Origin: Actinomycetes bacterium
GTDB taxonomy: Bacteria; Actinomycetota; Acidimicrobiia; Acidimicrobiales; Acidimicrobiaceae
Assembly: GCA_021819725.1 (NCBI GenBank)
Contig: JAKAQR010000002.1
Span: forward strand, 1 to 64,000
DNA length: 64,000 bases
Reading direction: 5' to 3'
Shown here: in pieces, positions 53,644-62,127 of the stretch
Layout: each line of letters begins with the position of its first letter
Position numbering within the stretch: position 1 is the stretch's first letter
Notes under the pieces: generated by a model
What the model was told of the DNA's origin: nothing
Database searches by the model: none
Seen by the model: only the letters and a program-made list of their open reading frames with translations
Translations under genes and position numbers: made by a program

Positions 53644-54491
53644 GTTGGATTCTCTCCATCGAACACTCGTCACACTATCGTTATTCTCTCGCGTCAGATG
53701 GATCTCTGAACGAAGCAAGAATGCTCCCCCAGTCGGATCGAACTCAGTTTGTTCTCGAACGCAGTCTGGTCGTGACGCCGTCGGCTCATGTGCTGGGTTA
53801 CCAAGACTACTGGGGGACGCTCGCACATATATTGGAGATCCACCAACCCCACCGAGAGCTCTCGATCATCGCTCGTTCCCGTGTGCAGACAGGAACAGCC
53901 GCACTCCCACGAGATCCCTCGCCACCCTGGCAACACTATCGCGATCCCATCTTCGATGACACCTTTGCGGAGTTCCTGGATCCTACCGCCCTCACACTGG
54001 TCGAGGATTCCGATGAAGTTGTCAACGCGCTCGAACTCCTGCTCGCGCGTCCGAATCCATCTGAGGCAGCACAGTGGGCCTCAGACCTGGTCCACGAACG
54101 GCTCACCTATGAGGCTGGATCTACCGCGGTCTCCACTTCGGCAAGCGAGGCTTGGTCAATACGCAAAGGCGTCTGTCAGGACTTCGCCCACCTATGCATC
54201 GCCTTTCTCAGACGTCTCGGCATACCAGCTCGCTATGTCTCTGGCTACTACTACCCAGACCAGGAGGAATCAATAGGCGAAGTCATTGATGCTGAGAGCC
54301 ACGCATGGGTTGAGGCATGGGTCGGTTCATGGCTGCCACTCGATCCAACCAATCAAGTCTTCGAACCCGAGCGGTACGTCGTGATCGGTCGTGGTCGTGA
54401 CTACACTGACGTCCCCCCCTTGATCGGTATCTACCGTGGTGGCGGCACCTCCATGATGGAGGTCCATGTGCGGGTGATCAGAGAGTCCTGA
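53640..54491 (+). CDS. Transglutaminase-like cysteine protease-fold protein (COG1305)
   Basis: The 283-residue protein has an N-terminal beta domain (SIEHSSHYRYSLASDGSLNEARMLP in part) and the transglutaminase core with the Cys (RKGVCQDFAHLCIAFLRRLG), His (AESHAWVEAWVGSW) and Asp (LPLDPTNQ) in order. Family members cleave or form amide bonds. Translation is coupled to the alpha-E gene (ATGA overlap). The operon ends 8 nt before the convergent ABC exporter. Confidence 0.92.
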   Translation: MSWILSIEHSSHYRYSLASDGSLNEARMLPQSDRTQFVLERSLVVTPSAHVLGYQDYWGTLAHILEIHQPHRELSIIARSRVQTGTAALPRDPSPPWQHYRDPIFDDTFAEFLDPTALTLVEDSDEVVNALELLLARPNPSEAAQWASDLVHERLTYEAGSTAVSTSASEAWSIRKGVCQDFAHLCIAFLRRLGIPARYVSGYYYPDQEESIGEVIDAESHAWVEAWVGSWLPLDPTNQVFEPERYVVIGRGRDYTDVPPLIGIYRGGGTSMMEVHVRVIRES

Positions 54492-54499
54492 TCCATCGT

Positions 54500-57400
54500 T
54501 TAGGCCGAGAGTTCCCAGAGCGATGCGTAGTGGCCACCCTGGCCAATGAGGTCAGCGTGTGTTCCCTGCTCGGTGATCGCGCCATGCGATAGCACGTAGA
54601 TCTGATCCGCCTTCAACAGGGTGGAGAGCCGATGCGCAATCACCAAGGTCGTCCGGCCAGCCAGAACCTCGTCCAGTGCCGTCTGCATCTGCGCCTCTGC
54701 AACGAGATCGAGCGAGGAAGAGACCTCGTCGAGGATGACGATTCGTGGGTCCTGAATGATGAGCCGGGCCAAGACGACTGACTGCTTTTGCCCAGCTGAG
54801 AGTCGAACGCCCCGATCCCCGATGTCATAGTTAATCCCCTCATCGTTTCGGTCAAGAAAGCCGCCCAACCCAACCATCCGACAGGCACGTTCGATCTCGG
54901 CAGCCGAGGCATCCGGACGGACAAAGGAGACGTTTTCGGAGATGCTGCCAGTGAAGAGAAAAGGCTCCTGTGGGAGATAGGCGACTTGGCGGCGATACTG
55001 ATGCAGATCGAGATCGACCAACGGGACTCCGTCGACCATCACCATCCCTCCCGTCGCGTCGTAGAATCGCACCAACAGCTTGGCGATCGTCGATTTTCCC
55101 GCTCCGGTCTCGCCAACGAATGCGACGCGTGCCCCCGGAGCGACATCAAAGGAGACCGCATCGAGGGACGGGTGTTCTGCTTGGGGATATTGGAAGGTGA
55201 CATCCCGGAACGTGATTGCACCCTGGACTTGTTCGAGCTGAACAGGATGGTCACTGGGATGGATAGAGATATCGCGCGCCATTAAGCGCCGAATTTGACG
55301 GGCAGCCACCCGCGCCTGCTGGAACTGGTCAAAGGTCTGCGAAAGTTGTTGGATCGGAGAGAAAAACTGACTGACATAGAGGGTAGCCGCCAACAGCGTC
55401 CCAACCGCCAGCGTGTGGCTCAACACCTGACTCCCACCATAGAGCAGTGTCAGTGCAGTGGTGACATCCGCCAGCATCAACAAAAACGGGAAGTAGATAG
55501 AGATCGCCTTCTGCGCATCCATACGCGCATCGCGATACCCACTGCTCAAAGAATCAAAGCGATTGATCGCTTCGCGGCCACGGTTCTTTGCCCGAGAGGC
55601 TCGCACCCCAGAGACCTGTTCCTGGAAGTTGGCGTTGACCGCCGCGATGCGTTCTCGTGCCGTGGTATAGGCCCGATTGGCGTACCGTTGGAAGATGATG
55701 CTCGCCGCAATGGTCAGCGGCAGGCTAGCGATCAAGACGAGCGCGATACTTGGTGCGATGATCAACACCACCACCAGCACAAGGCCGAAGGAGATCACCG
55801 AGACGAGTGCAGTGATCAAGCCATTTTGGACAAGATTAGAGAAGGCATCGACATCGCTGATCATGCGTGTCATAATACGACCCGACATCTCTGACTCATA
55901 GTAGTCCATGTCGAGGCGAAGGATTTTTTGGAAGATCCGCGAGCGCAACAGTAGCAAGAACTTCTCTGCCGCAAGTCCTGCAATCACCTGTTCGAGGATC
56001 ACGACGATCAGATCGACCACGGAGATGATACCGAGGGCGAGGGCCGCATCCAGGACCAGTGGCCGCGCGTGACGCAACACGCCGACATCGATACCCGAAC
56101 GCAGCACGAGTGGGGAGGCAAGGCTCAACAGCGCATCGAGTGCAACCAATATCGCACCAACGATCACGCCAACCCGGATGAGCGTAAAAAGACTCCCAAA
56201 TCGGAAACGCTCATCAACCCAACCAAGATCAACCCAACGGTCGATCAGCCGTGGAACCACCACCGGAACCTCTTGTTTGACGACAGGTTCAGCATCACTC
56301 TCCACAAGAGCGATCCTTGGGGTCTCGACGAGCGCTTCGGACTCACCGCTCATGAGTTCGACGTAGGCCGGCTCCGTTGCCAACAGTTCCTCGTGGGTAC
56401 CGATCGCGATGATGCGACCGTGATCCATCAGCACGATACGGTCAGCCAGATGTAAGGTCGATCGCCGATGGGCAATAAGAATCATCGTCCGCCCAGCACC
56501 CGCTGAAGCAACCGCGTCAAGAATTTCCGCCTCGGTTGCCGGATCAACCGAAGAGGTCGCATCGTCGAGGATGAGTATGGGTGGCGATCCAAGGAGGGCA
56601 CGAGCAAGTGCAATACGTTGTCGTTGCCCACCAGATAGACGGACCCCCCGCTCTCCAACCACGGTCTCGTAACCTTGCGGAAGATCCATCACAAACTCAT
56701 GGACCCGTGCTGCCCGTGCTGCCTGCATCAACTCATCTTCGCAGATATCTGATCGACCCAGGGCGATGTTGGCTCGCACGGTATCAGAGAACAGAAAACT
56801 CTCCTCAAAGACGATGCCGATCGATTGGCGCAGGGATCCAAGATCCCACTGGTTCACTGGCACACCATCGATGGCGATTACCCCCGTTTGGGGCTCATAG
56901 AAACGGGGAATGAGAAGGGCGAGCGACGACTTTCCAGAGCCAGATGAACCGACAACAGCGACGGTTTCGCCGGGTGTAATGGTCAGGTTCAAGCCATCGA
57001 GCACCGGCGCCCCTGGCTTATAGGCGAAGTGGACATCGCTGAACTCGATGGCGCCGTGGACCGCCACTGGAAGATAGGGATCCGCTGGCTGCACGATCGC
57101 AGGGTTGATCTCGAGCAGTCCGAAAATGCGCTCCACGCCGGCTCTCGCCTGTTCGGAGAGGGCAACCAAGACCGAGAGTTGACGCACTGGCAAAATCAAC
57201 TCAACGATGTAGGTGGTAAAGAGGAGAAAAGCGCCGACCGCGAGATGGCCGTTGATGGCCGCATACCCTCCAATGCCGATCACCAGCGCCTCAGTGAGTA
57301 ACGGGACGAGTTGGAGAAAAGCCTGCAGCTTCGCCTGACGCCAGATCGTAGCCACCCTTGCCCGATAGAGGCGTCGCGCCCTTGTATGGAGGCGATCCAG

Positions 57401-58087
57401 CAGCACATCCTCAAGAGCAGATCCCTTGACGACGGCGATCCCTCGTACCGTCTCCTCGACAACCTCGTTGACCGCCCCCTTCTCCTGCTGCGCGATCAGA
57501 CTCACCGGAAAAATCTGCTTCCGCAACCGTATCGAGGCTGTCCCGATCAGCACAAGGGACAACGCCACCAAGAGTGCAAGCGGCCAGTACACCACAGCCA
57601 TCACGACGATGGAGAGCAGCGCGAGCAGCGCATTACCAAACAGCCGAGGCAGAAACGCAAGCAACCCTTGGATCAAGGAGACATCGGCGTTCGCCTCGGA
57701 GACCAACTGACCGGTCTGCAACGTATCGTGAGCCGCGAAGTCGATGCGCTGTAGGTGATTGAAGATCCGAGTTCTCAGGTAATGTTGGACACCAAGGGCC
57801 AAGCGTCCACCAAAGAAACGACGCAAGAAGGCAAGACCAAAGGCGGCCACCGCCAGCACGATCAGCCCCACCAGCCAACCAACCTGTTCGTGATGGCCGT
57901 GCAGCGAATCGACAAAAGCCTCCTCGAAGATGGGCACAAAGAGCGTCGCTACTGTTCCAAGGATGGCAGTGGTCAGAGCAATGAATAGCTCCTTCCGCTG
58001 TGTGAGCACCACTCCAACGAGTTGAGCCATCCACCCTTTCTTCAATCTCCAACCACCTCTGCTATCGTTCGCTTGGTTACGCCCCAT
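54500..58087 (-). CDS. Single-chain ABC exporter: TMD-NBD-TMD-NBD with asymmetric ATP sites
   Basis: The 1195-residue protein is two type-IV ABC exporter halves in one chain. The first NBD has Walker A GSSGSGKSS, signature LSGGQRQRIAL and Walker B LILDDATSSVD, with Asp instead of the catalytic Glu. The second has GETGAGKST, a changed signature LSAGQKQSVVL and Walker B IVILDEVSSSLD with Glu. So one composite site is normal and the other degenerate, as in heterodimeric exporters such as TM287/288. ATG 58030, with aaaggg before it, is an alternative start. The substrate is unknown, probably a drug or lipid. Confidence 0.92.
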   Translation of the reverse strand: MGRNQANDSRGGWRLKKGWMAQLVGVVLTQRKELFIALTTAILGTVATLFVPIFEEAFVDSLHGHHEQVGWLVGLIVLAVAAFGLAFLRRFFGGRLALGVQHYLRTRIFNHLQRIDFAAHDTLQTGQLVSEANADVSLIQGLLAFLPRLFGNALLALLSIVVMAVVYWPLALLVALSLVLIGTASIRLRKQIFPVSLIAQQEKGAVNEVVEETVRGIAVVKGSALEDVLLDRLHTRARRLYRARVATIWRQAKLQAFLQLVPLLTEALVIGIGGYAAINGHLAVGAFLLFTTYIVELILPVRQLSVLVALSEQARAGVERIFGLLEINPAIVQPADPYLPVAVHGAIEFSDVHFAYKPGAPVLDGLNLTITPGETVAVVGSSGSGKSSLALLIPRFYEPQTGVIAIDGVPVNQWDLGSLRQSIGIVFEESFLFSDTVRANIALGRSDICEDELMQAARAARVHEFVMDLPQGYETVVGERGVRLSGGQRQRIALARALLGSPPILILDDATSSVDPATEAEILDAVASAGAGRTMILIAHRRSTLHLADRIVLMDHGRIIAIGTHEELLATEPAYVELMSGESEALVETPRIALVESDAEPVVKQEVPVVVPRLIDRWVDLGWVDERFRFGSLFTLIRVGVIVGAILVALDALLSLASPLVLRSGIDVGVLRHARPLVLDAALALGIISVVDLIVVILEQVIAGLAAEKFLLLLRSRIFQKILRLDMDYYESEMSGRIMTRMISDVDAFSNLVQNGLITALVSVISFGLVLVVVLIIAPSIALVLIASLPLTIAASIIFQRYANRAYTTARERIAAVNANFQEQVSGVRASRAKNRGREAINRFDSLSSGYRDARMDAQKAISIYFPFLLMLADVTTALTLLYGGSQVLSHTLAVGTLLAATLYVSQFFSPIQQLSQTFDQFQQARVAARQIRRLMARDISIHPSDHPVQLEQVQGAITFRDVTFQYPQAEHPSLDAVSFDVAPGARVAFVGETGAGKSTIAKLLVRFYDATGGMVMVDGVPLVDLDLHQYRRQVAYLPQEPFLFTGSISENVSFVRPDASAAEIERACRMVGLGGFLDRNDEGINYDIGDRGVRLSAGQKQSVVLARLIIQDPRIVILDEVSSSLDLVAEAQMQTALDEVLAGRTTLVIAHRLSTLLKADQIYVLSHGAITEQGTHADLIGQGGHYASLWELSA

Positions 58088-58120
58088 TCAGCCTAGTTCG
58101 ATGCCAAACCTATCGAGGAA

Positions 58121-59071
58121 TCACAGGTGCGTTACAGGGATCTGACCCATTCTCCCTGCCTGGAAGTCGGCGATCGCCTGTTCAAGCTCGGCACGGGTAT
58201 TCATAACAAATGGTCCATAATGAGCGACCGGCTCGCCGATAGGTTGGCCACCCAGGAGAACCACCTCCGCATCACCGACACCAGGGTTGACCAGTTCAAA
58301 GAAGTCACCCTCACCAAAGACCGCTAGTTGCGACGCCTGTGCATCCACGCGCGTCGATCCAAACTGGACGGTACCCTCCATCACATAGACAAGAAGATTG
58401 AAGGCTGCGGGCCAATCAAGCGAAAGGCGTGCACCCGGATGCAGCGTCGCATGCACCATGTTGATCGGGGTGTAGGTAACGCCGGGACCCCGCAGATCAG
58501 TGCCGAGTCCACCCGCGATCACTCGCAGGCGAACATCACGGTACGGACTCGTTCCCACCGCCACGTTCCGATGCCCGATGTCCTGATAGCGAGGCTCCAC
58601 CCACTTCTGTCGAGAGGGTAGATTGACCCACAGTTGCAGTCCGTGAAAGAGGCCTCCTTGTACCACCAGCTCCTCCGGGGGGCGCTCAATATGGAGAATG
58701 CCAGCACCTGCCGTCATCCACTGCGTGTCACCTTGACCAAGGCTGCCACCACCCCCGATTGAGTCCTGATGGACGAACTGACCCTCCATGAGGTACGTGA
58801 CCGTCTCAAACCCACGGTGAGGATGCCATGGTGTGCCTTTTGGCTCGCCTGGTCCATACTCCACCTCACCCATCTCATCCATGTGGACAAAGGGATCAAG
58901 CTCTGACATCGGCACCCCAGCGAAGGCCCGCTTCACCGGAAAGCCCTCACCCTCCAGACCGCTTGGTGCCTTAATCAGCCTTCGCGGGAGTCGCTCACGA
59001 GCGCTCGCTCCTATGGTACTCGTTACGATGGTCGCCTGTTCGAGCCCACTGGATACCACGGTACACCTCAT
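58121..59071 (-). CDS. Pirin family protein
   Basis: The bicupin protein of about 316 residues has the pirin metal site: HPHRGFETVTYLMEGQFVHQD and AGAGILHIERP (His, His, His, Glu in order). Bacterial pirins include quercetin dioxygenases and metabolic regulators. The start is uncertain: ATG 59071 follows ggaag too closely, whereas GTG 59059 has better spacing to atgagg. It lies just downstream of a GntR regulator on the same strand, and a 10-bp palindrome AGTTGCAACT (59082-59091) sits before it. Confidence 0.88.
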   Translation of the reverse strand: MRCTVVSSGLEQATIVTSTIGASARERLPRRLIKAPSGLEGEGFPVKRAFAGVPMSELDPFVHMDEMGEVEYGPGEPKGTPWHPHRGFETVTYLMEGQFVHQDSIGGGGSLGQGDTQWMTAGAGILHIERPPEELVVQGGLFHGLQLWVNLPSRQKWVEPRYQDIGHRNVAVGTSPYRDVRLRVIAGGLGTDLRGPGVTYTPINMVHATLHPGARLSLDWPAAFNLLVYVMEGTVQFGSTRVDAQASQLAVFGEGDFFELVNPGVGDAEVVLLGGQPIGEPVAHYGPFVMNTRAELEQAIADFQAGRMGQIPVTHL

Positions 59072-59124
59072 CTTCCGTTGCAGTTGCAACTATTATGCTA
59101 GTCGCCAGCTTTTCGCGGTGGGCA

Positions 59125-59868
59125 CTATCGGCCCCACTCACTACGGAAGCGGACCCGGGCTGGGACAAGGATAGTTCGTCGGAACTCTACCAGCTCCTGG
59201 TGCGAGTAGGCAGTCCGTTCGACCACCAACACCGGTTCCGTCTCGGCAATACCAAGTAATCCAGCCTCGCTCGCTGAGGGCATCGCAGCGGAAACCTCGT
59301 CGACGCCAGCCGTGACCGTGATACCAGTTCCTGACTGGAGCACGGCGTAGAGTGACCCCACCTGAGTCAGGTCAACATCCTCGAAACTATCGGCGTTCGC
59401 TCGCGGCAAGTAGGCCCGCTCAAGGGCCAAGCGCTCATGTTGGGATCCACGCAATCGCTCGATCAAGAAAAACTCTCCGGACTCTAGCCCGAGTCGATGC
59501 GCCAGTGCCGGTTCGGAGATTAGTCCCTTCCAGAGGAGTTCTGCGACCTCCTCAAGCCCAGACTCTGCGATCTTACCAGCTAAGGAAAATCGGTGATTGT
59601 GTAGCGACTCAAAACTCTCTCGCGCAACCACGAAGGTGCCTTTACCCTGTCTCGATTCAAGGTATCCCTCGGAGCGCAGATAGCGTATCGCTTCACGCAC
59701 CGTTGACCGTGACACCTTGTAACGTTCCACCAGTTCAGGTTCGGAGGGGAAATGGCGATAGTATCGTCCAGCTTCGATCCCCTCGCGCAGGGCCTCAGCG
59801 AGCTGGGCCCAGAGCGGCAGACCAGAGGCTGCATGCGACTGTGGCTCGATCACCAACCACACACCCAA
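59125..59868 (-). CDS. GntR-family (HutC subfamily) transcriptional regulator
   Basis: The 247-residue repressor has an N-terminal winged helix (LAEALREGIEAGRYY, PSEPELVERYKVSRSTVREAI, LESRQGKGTFV) and a C-terminal UTRA ligand domain (IERLRGSQHERLALERAYLP, PVLVVERTAYS). HutC-type regulators bind small molecules such as urocanate or sugar phosphates. It probably controls itself and the pirin gene downstream. The start is TTG 59868. A direct repeat AGACTA (minus strand, 59915-59894 region) lies upstream as a possible operator. Confidence 0.9.
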   Translation of the reverse strand: MGVWLVIEPQSHAASGLPLWAQLAEALREGIEAGRYYRHFPSEPELVERYKVSRSTVREAIRYLRSEGYLESRQGKGTFVVARESFESLHNHRFSLAGKIAESGLEEVAELLWKGLISEPALAHRLGLESGEFFLIERLRGSQHERLALERAYLPRANADSFEDVDLTQVGSLYAVLQSGTGITVTAGVDEVSAAMPSASEAGLLGIAETEPVLVVERTAYSHQELVEFRRTILVPARVRFRSEWGR

Positions 59869-59913
59869 TCGACACGCCGGGCCCCCTTGTTGCTAGTCTC
59901 CACATCTTTTAGT

Positions 59914-60552
59914 CTACTTTGCCTCTTGGGGAGAGAAAAACCGAGTGGGCAGGGGCGCACTCAGCGCCTGCACCGGCCGAAATGAACGGCGGTGCTCAAC
60001 TGAAGGTCCTTGCCAAAGGAGACCAAATCGGTGCCGTTTGGAGCCATACCCCTTCGACGCGAGAAAATCCCAATAAGGCAACTCCTGGTCAAGGCTCGCC
60101 ATCACCGCATCACGGGCCAACTTGGCTGCAATCGAGGCTGCCGCGATCAGTGGATGCGCACGATCGCCACCCACGATCATCTGCACGTTGGAACGTTGAA
60201 GATAGTTGTGCTTTCCATCGAGCAACAAACAGTGATCATCAATGGCCGCCGTCGTCTTTCTTCCCAGCTCGACCAACCCTCGCTCGGCCGCCATGACAAG
60301 CGCCGCTGTCAACCCGAGGGTATCGATCTCCAATGCCGTCGCGTACCCAACACCAAAATCCAGCCCTGCATGTTGGAGCTGCTGAAGTAGCGCGCGCCGC
60401 CGTTGTGGCGACAGTGCCTTCGAGTCATAATACGATTCCGTCTGACGGCGCCTAAGAATATGCCCTGCGATCCTCTCATCGCCGGCAGCGACACCGACCG
60501 CCAGTGGACCAGCCCAGGCGCCCCGTCCCACCTCATCAATACCCACCGACAT
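59914..60552 (-). CDS. rnhB: Ribonuclease HII
   Basis: The 212-residue enzyme has the RNase HII signature GIDEVGRGAWAGPLAVG with the first catalytic Asp-Glu pair, YYDSKALSPQRRR, AAIDDHCLLLDGKHNY and AAASIAAKLARDAVM. It removes RNA from RNA-DNA hybrids and single misinserted ribonucleotides. Of two adjacent ATGs, the second (60552) lies 7 nt after a TAGCCT element (60565-60560), suggesting a leaderless start there. The final residues FFSPQEAK resemble a clamp-binding tail. Confidence 0.93.
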   Translation of the reverse strand: MSVGIDEVGRGAWAGPLAVGVAAGDERIAGHILRRRQTESYYDSKALSPQRRRALLQQLQHAGLDFGVGYATALEIDTLGLTAALVMAAERGLVELGRKTTAAIDDHCLLLDGKHNYLQRSNVQMIVGGDRAHPLIAAASIAAKLARDAVMASLDQELPYWDFLASKGYGSKRHRFGLLWQGPSVEHRRSFRPVQALSAPLPTRFFSPQEAK

Positions 60553-60673
60553 CATGGATAGGCTAGCCCGCCCTAAGGGTCGAACCCCCTGCGACTCCGA
60601 CGATACCAGGCGATCTGGTCGGCTCGTAGGTCCGCGCTCCCCAGAGGTGTCGTAATGAGTGGCGACACATGGC

Positions 60674-60679
60674 TAGGAT
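60674..60679 (+). promoter_or_regulatory. -10 element of the FbiD/CofC gene (leaderless type)
   Basis: TAGGAT ends 7 nt before GTG 60687. This indicates that GTG 60687, rather than the ATGs at 60669-60681, is the start. Confidence 0.5.
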
Positions 60680-60686
60680 GATGCCC

Positions 60687-61298
60687 GTGTCAGAACCCAA
60701 TGATGTCGCCTTCGTGGTTCTTCAAGGCGACCCTGCGACATCGAAATCGCGGCTGAGCGCTGTCCTTTCGCCAGAGCAACGAATGGTGCTCACCCGTTTC
60801 TGTCTGCAACGCATCACCGACCTCACTGAGCTAGATACCCTCTACCTGTTGGCCGAGAACGAACAGGCCGCGAACGAAGGCCTTCGCCTCGCCATCACCC
60901 CTATCCTCCAACAGGGGGTTGATCTCAACGCTGCCATTCGTGCAATCGTCACCTCCTCCGCGCTCAAGGCCTATCGTTGTGTGACTATCTTGCCCAATGA
61001 TCTACCGTTTCTCGCAAGCCTGGAGGCGTACCGACAGAGGCCAACTGCGAGGATCTCTCTGGTCACCCCAGACTCTCACCTATCGGGGACCAATCTTCTT
61101 CGCGTCCCAACCTCGGTCCAAGACCCCATCTTCGCCTATGGCCAAGACTCCTTTTTCCATCACATCCAAGGTGCAAAAGTTCGGGAACTCGCTGTTGAAG
61201 TCACGCCCTGCCCTTCCGCCTTCGATATCGATACACCAGAAGATCTCATTCTTGCTCGAGAGATCTTCCCTGATTCAGAACTCTGGGACCTCTTATGA
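60687..61298 (+). CDS. 2-phospho-L-lactate / PEP guanylyltransferase (FbiD/CofC family)
   Basis: The product of about 203 residues has the nucleotidyltransferase signatures of CofC/FbiD: TSKSRLSAVLSPEQR, VTILPNDLPFL, SGTNLLRVPTS and AFDIDTPEDLILA. The enzyme activates phosphoenolpyruvate or phospholactate with GTP for coenzyme F420 synthesis. No other F420 genes are in the window. Some residues differ from the textbook enzyme (SKSRL for KTRL), so activity should be treated as likely, not certain. A PIG-L deacetylase overlaps its end by 4 nt. Confidence 0.82.
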   Translation: MSEPNDVAFVVLQGDPATSKSRLSAVLSPEQRMVLTRFCLQRITDLTELDTLYLLAENEQAANEGLRLAITPILQQGVDLNAAIRAIVTSSALKAYRCVTILPNDLPFLASLEAYRQRPTARISLVTPDSHLSGTNLLRVPTSVQDPIFAYGQDSFFHHIQGAKVRELAVEVTPCPSAFDIDTPEDLILAREIFPDSELWDLL

Positions 61299-62062
61299 AC
61301 ACACAACGTGATGGATTCGCGACCTACTTTACCACCTCTCCTCAGAGGATCAGCAAGGATCTTGAGGTCCCCGCAACGGTCCTGGCCATCGGTGCGCACC
61401 CCGATGACATCGAGTTCGGCTGCGGCGCCACCCTCGCTAAATGGGCGGAACGCTCATGTGCCACGCATATCGCCATTCTGACCGACGGGCGACGCGGTAC
61501 CTGGAATCCGACACAAGACCTGCTCGCACTAGCGGTCTCGCGCCAAGCAGAGGCCCGGTCGGCAGCCCTCGCATTAGGTGCCCAGGCACCCCTCTTTCTT
61601 CAACAGATCGATGGAGAGCTCCGCGCCACCTCTGATATCGTTCTTCGTCTCGTAACGCTCCTCCGATCGATCCGCCCCTCGGTCGTCATCACTCATGACC
61701 CATGGAAACGCTATCGTCTTCACCCGGATCACCGCGTTACCGGTGAAATCGTGCTCGAAGCGCTCGTACAGGCTCGCGACCAGAGCTTCTGGCGAGAACT
61801 ATCGCTACCAGCATCACGGCCTGACGCCCTTCTACTCTTTGAGGCAGACGTCGAGGACCATAGCGAGACCGTCGAACAACGTCACCTTGAGGCCAAGGCT
61901 CAAGCCCTCGCGTGTCACCGTAGTCAGTACCCTTCGAGCTATGGCCTCGCACCTGAGACAGCGGACGCAACGGACCACCTCCTGCCTCATCTCATTGAGG
62001 TAGCCTCTCAACCCGACAGCGCCCACCTAAGCGAGCGCTTCAAGCTCATCACCGACCTCTAG
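61295..62062 (+). CDS. PIG-L (LmbE-like) family N-acetylglucosaminyl deacetylase
   Basis: The 255-residue zinc hydrolase has the metal motif GAHPDDIEFGCGATLAKWA, TDGRRGTWNP and the HDPWKRYRLHPDHRVTG block. PIG-L proteins deacetylate GlcNAc or related sugars in mycothiol, bacillithiol and glycolipid synthesis. Its ATG overlaps the FbiD/CofC stop, so the two are co-translated. This family member is different from the Mca-like one at 42 kb. Confidence 0.88.
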   Translation: MNTQRDGFATYFTTSPQRISKDLEVPATVLAIGAHPDDIEFGCGATLAKWAERSCATHIAILTDGRRGTWNPTQDLLALAVSRQAEARSAALALGAQAPLFLQQIDGELRATSDIVLRLVTLLRSIRPSVVITHDPWKRYRLHPDHRVTGEIVLEALVQARDQSFWRELSLPASRPDALLLFEADVEDHSETVEQRHLEAKAQALACHRSQYPSSYGLAPETADATDHLLPHLIEVASQPDSAHLSERFKLITDL

Positions 62063-62070
62063 TGGCGGCG

Positions 62071-62094
62071 GGCCCTCACACAACTGCGGGGGCC
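62071..62094. terminator. Hairpin between convergent genes
   Basis: ggccctc and gggggcc pair (one G-U) around a 10-nt loop, directly after the PIG-L gene stop and before the end of the convergent acyl-CoA ligase gene. Confidence 0.5.
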
Positions 62095-62127
62095 TTCGCA
62101 TCACCCGCAGCACGATGACTCTTGGGC

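Noticed and set aside
55295..55894. A 199-codon plus-strand frame inside the ABC exporter gene
   Set aside because: It is antisense to the second membrane domain and has the Arg/His/Asp-rich composition of a shadow frame.
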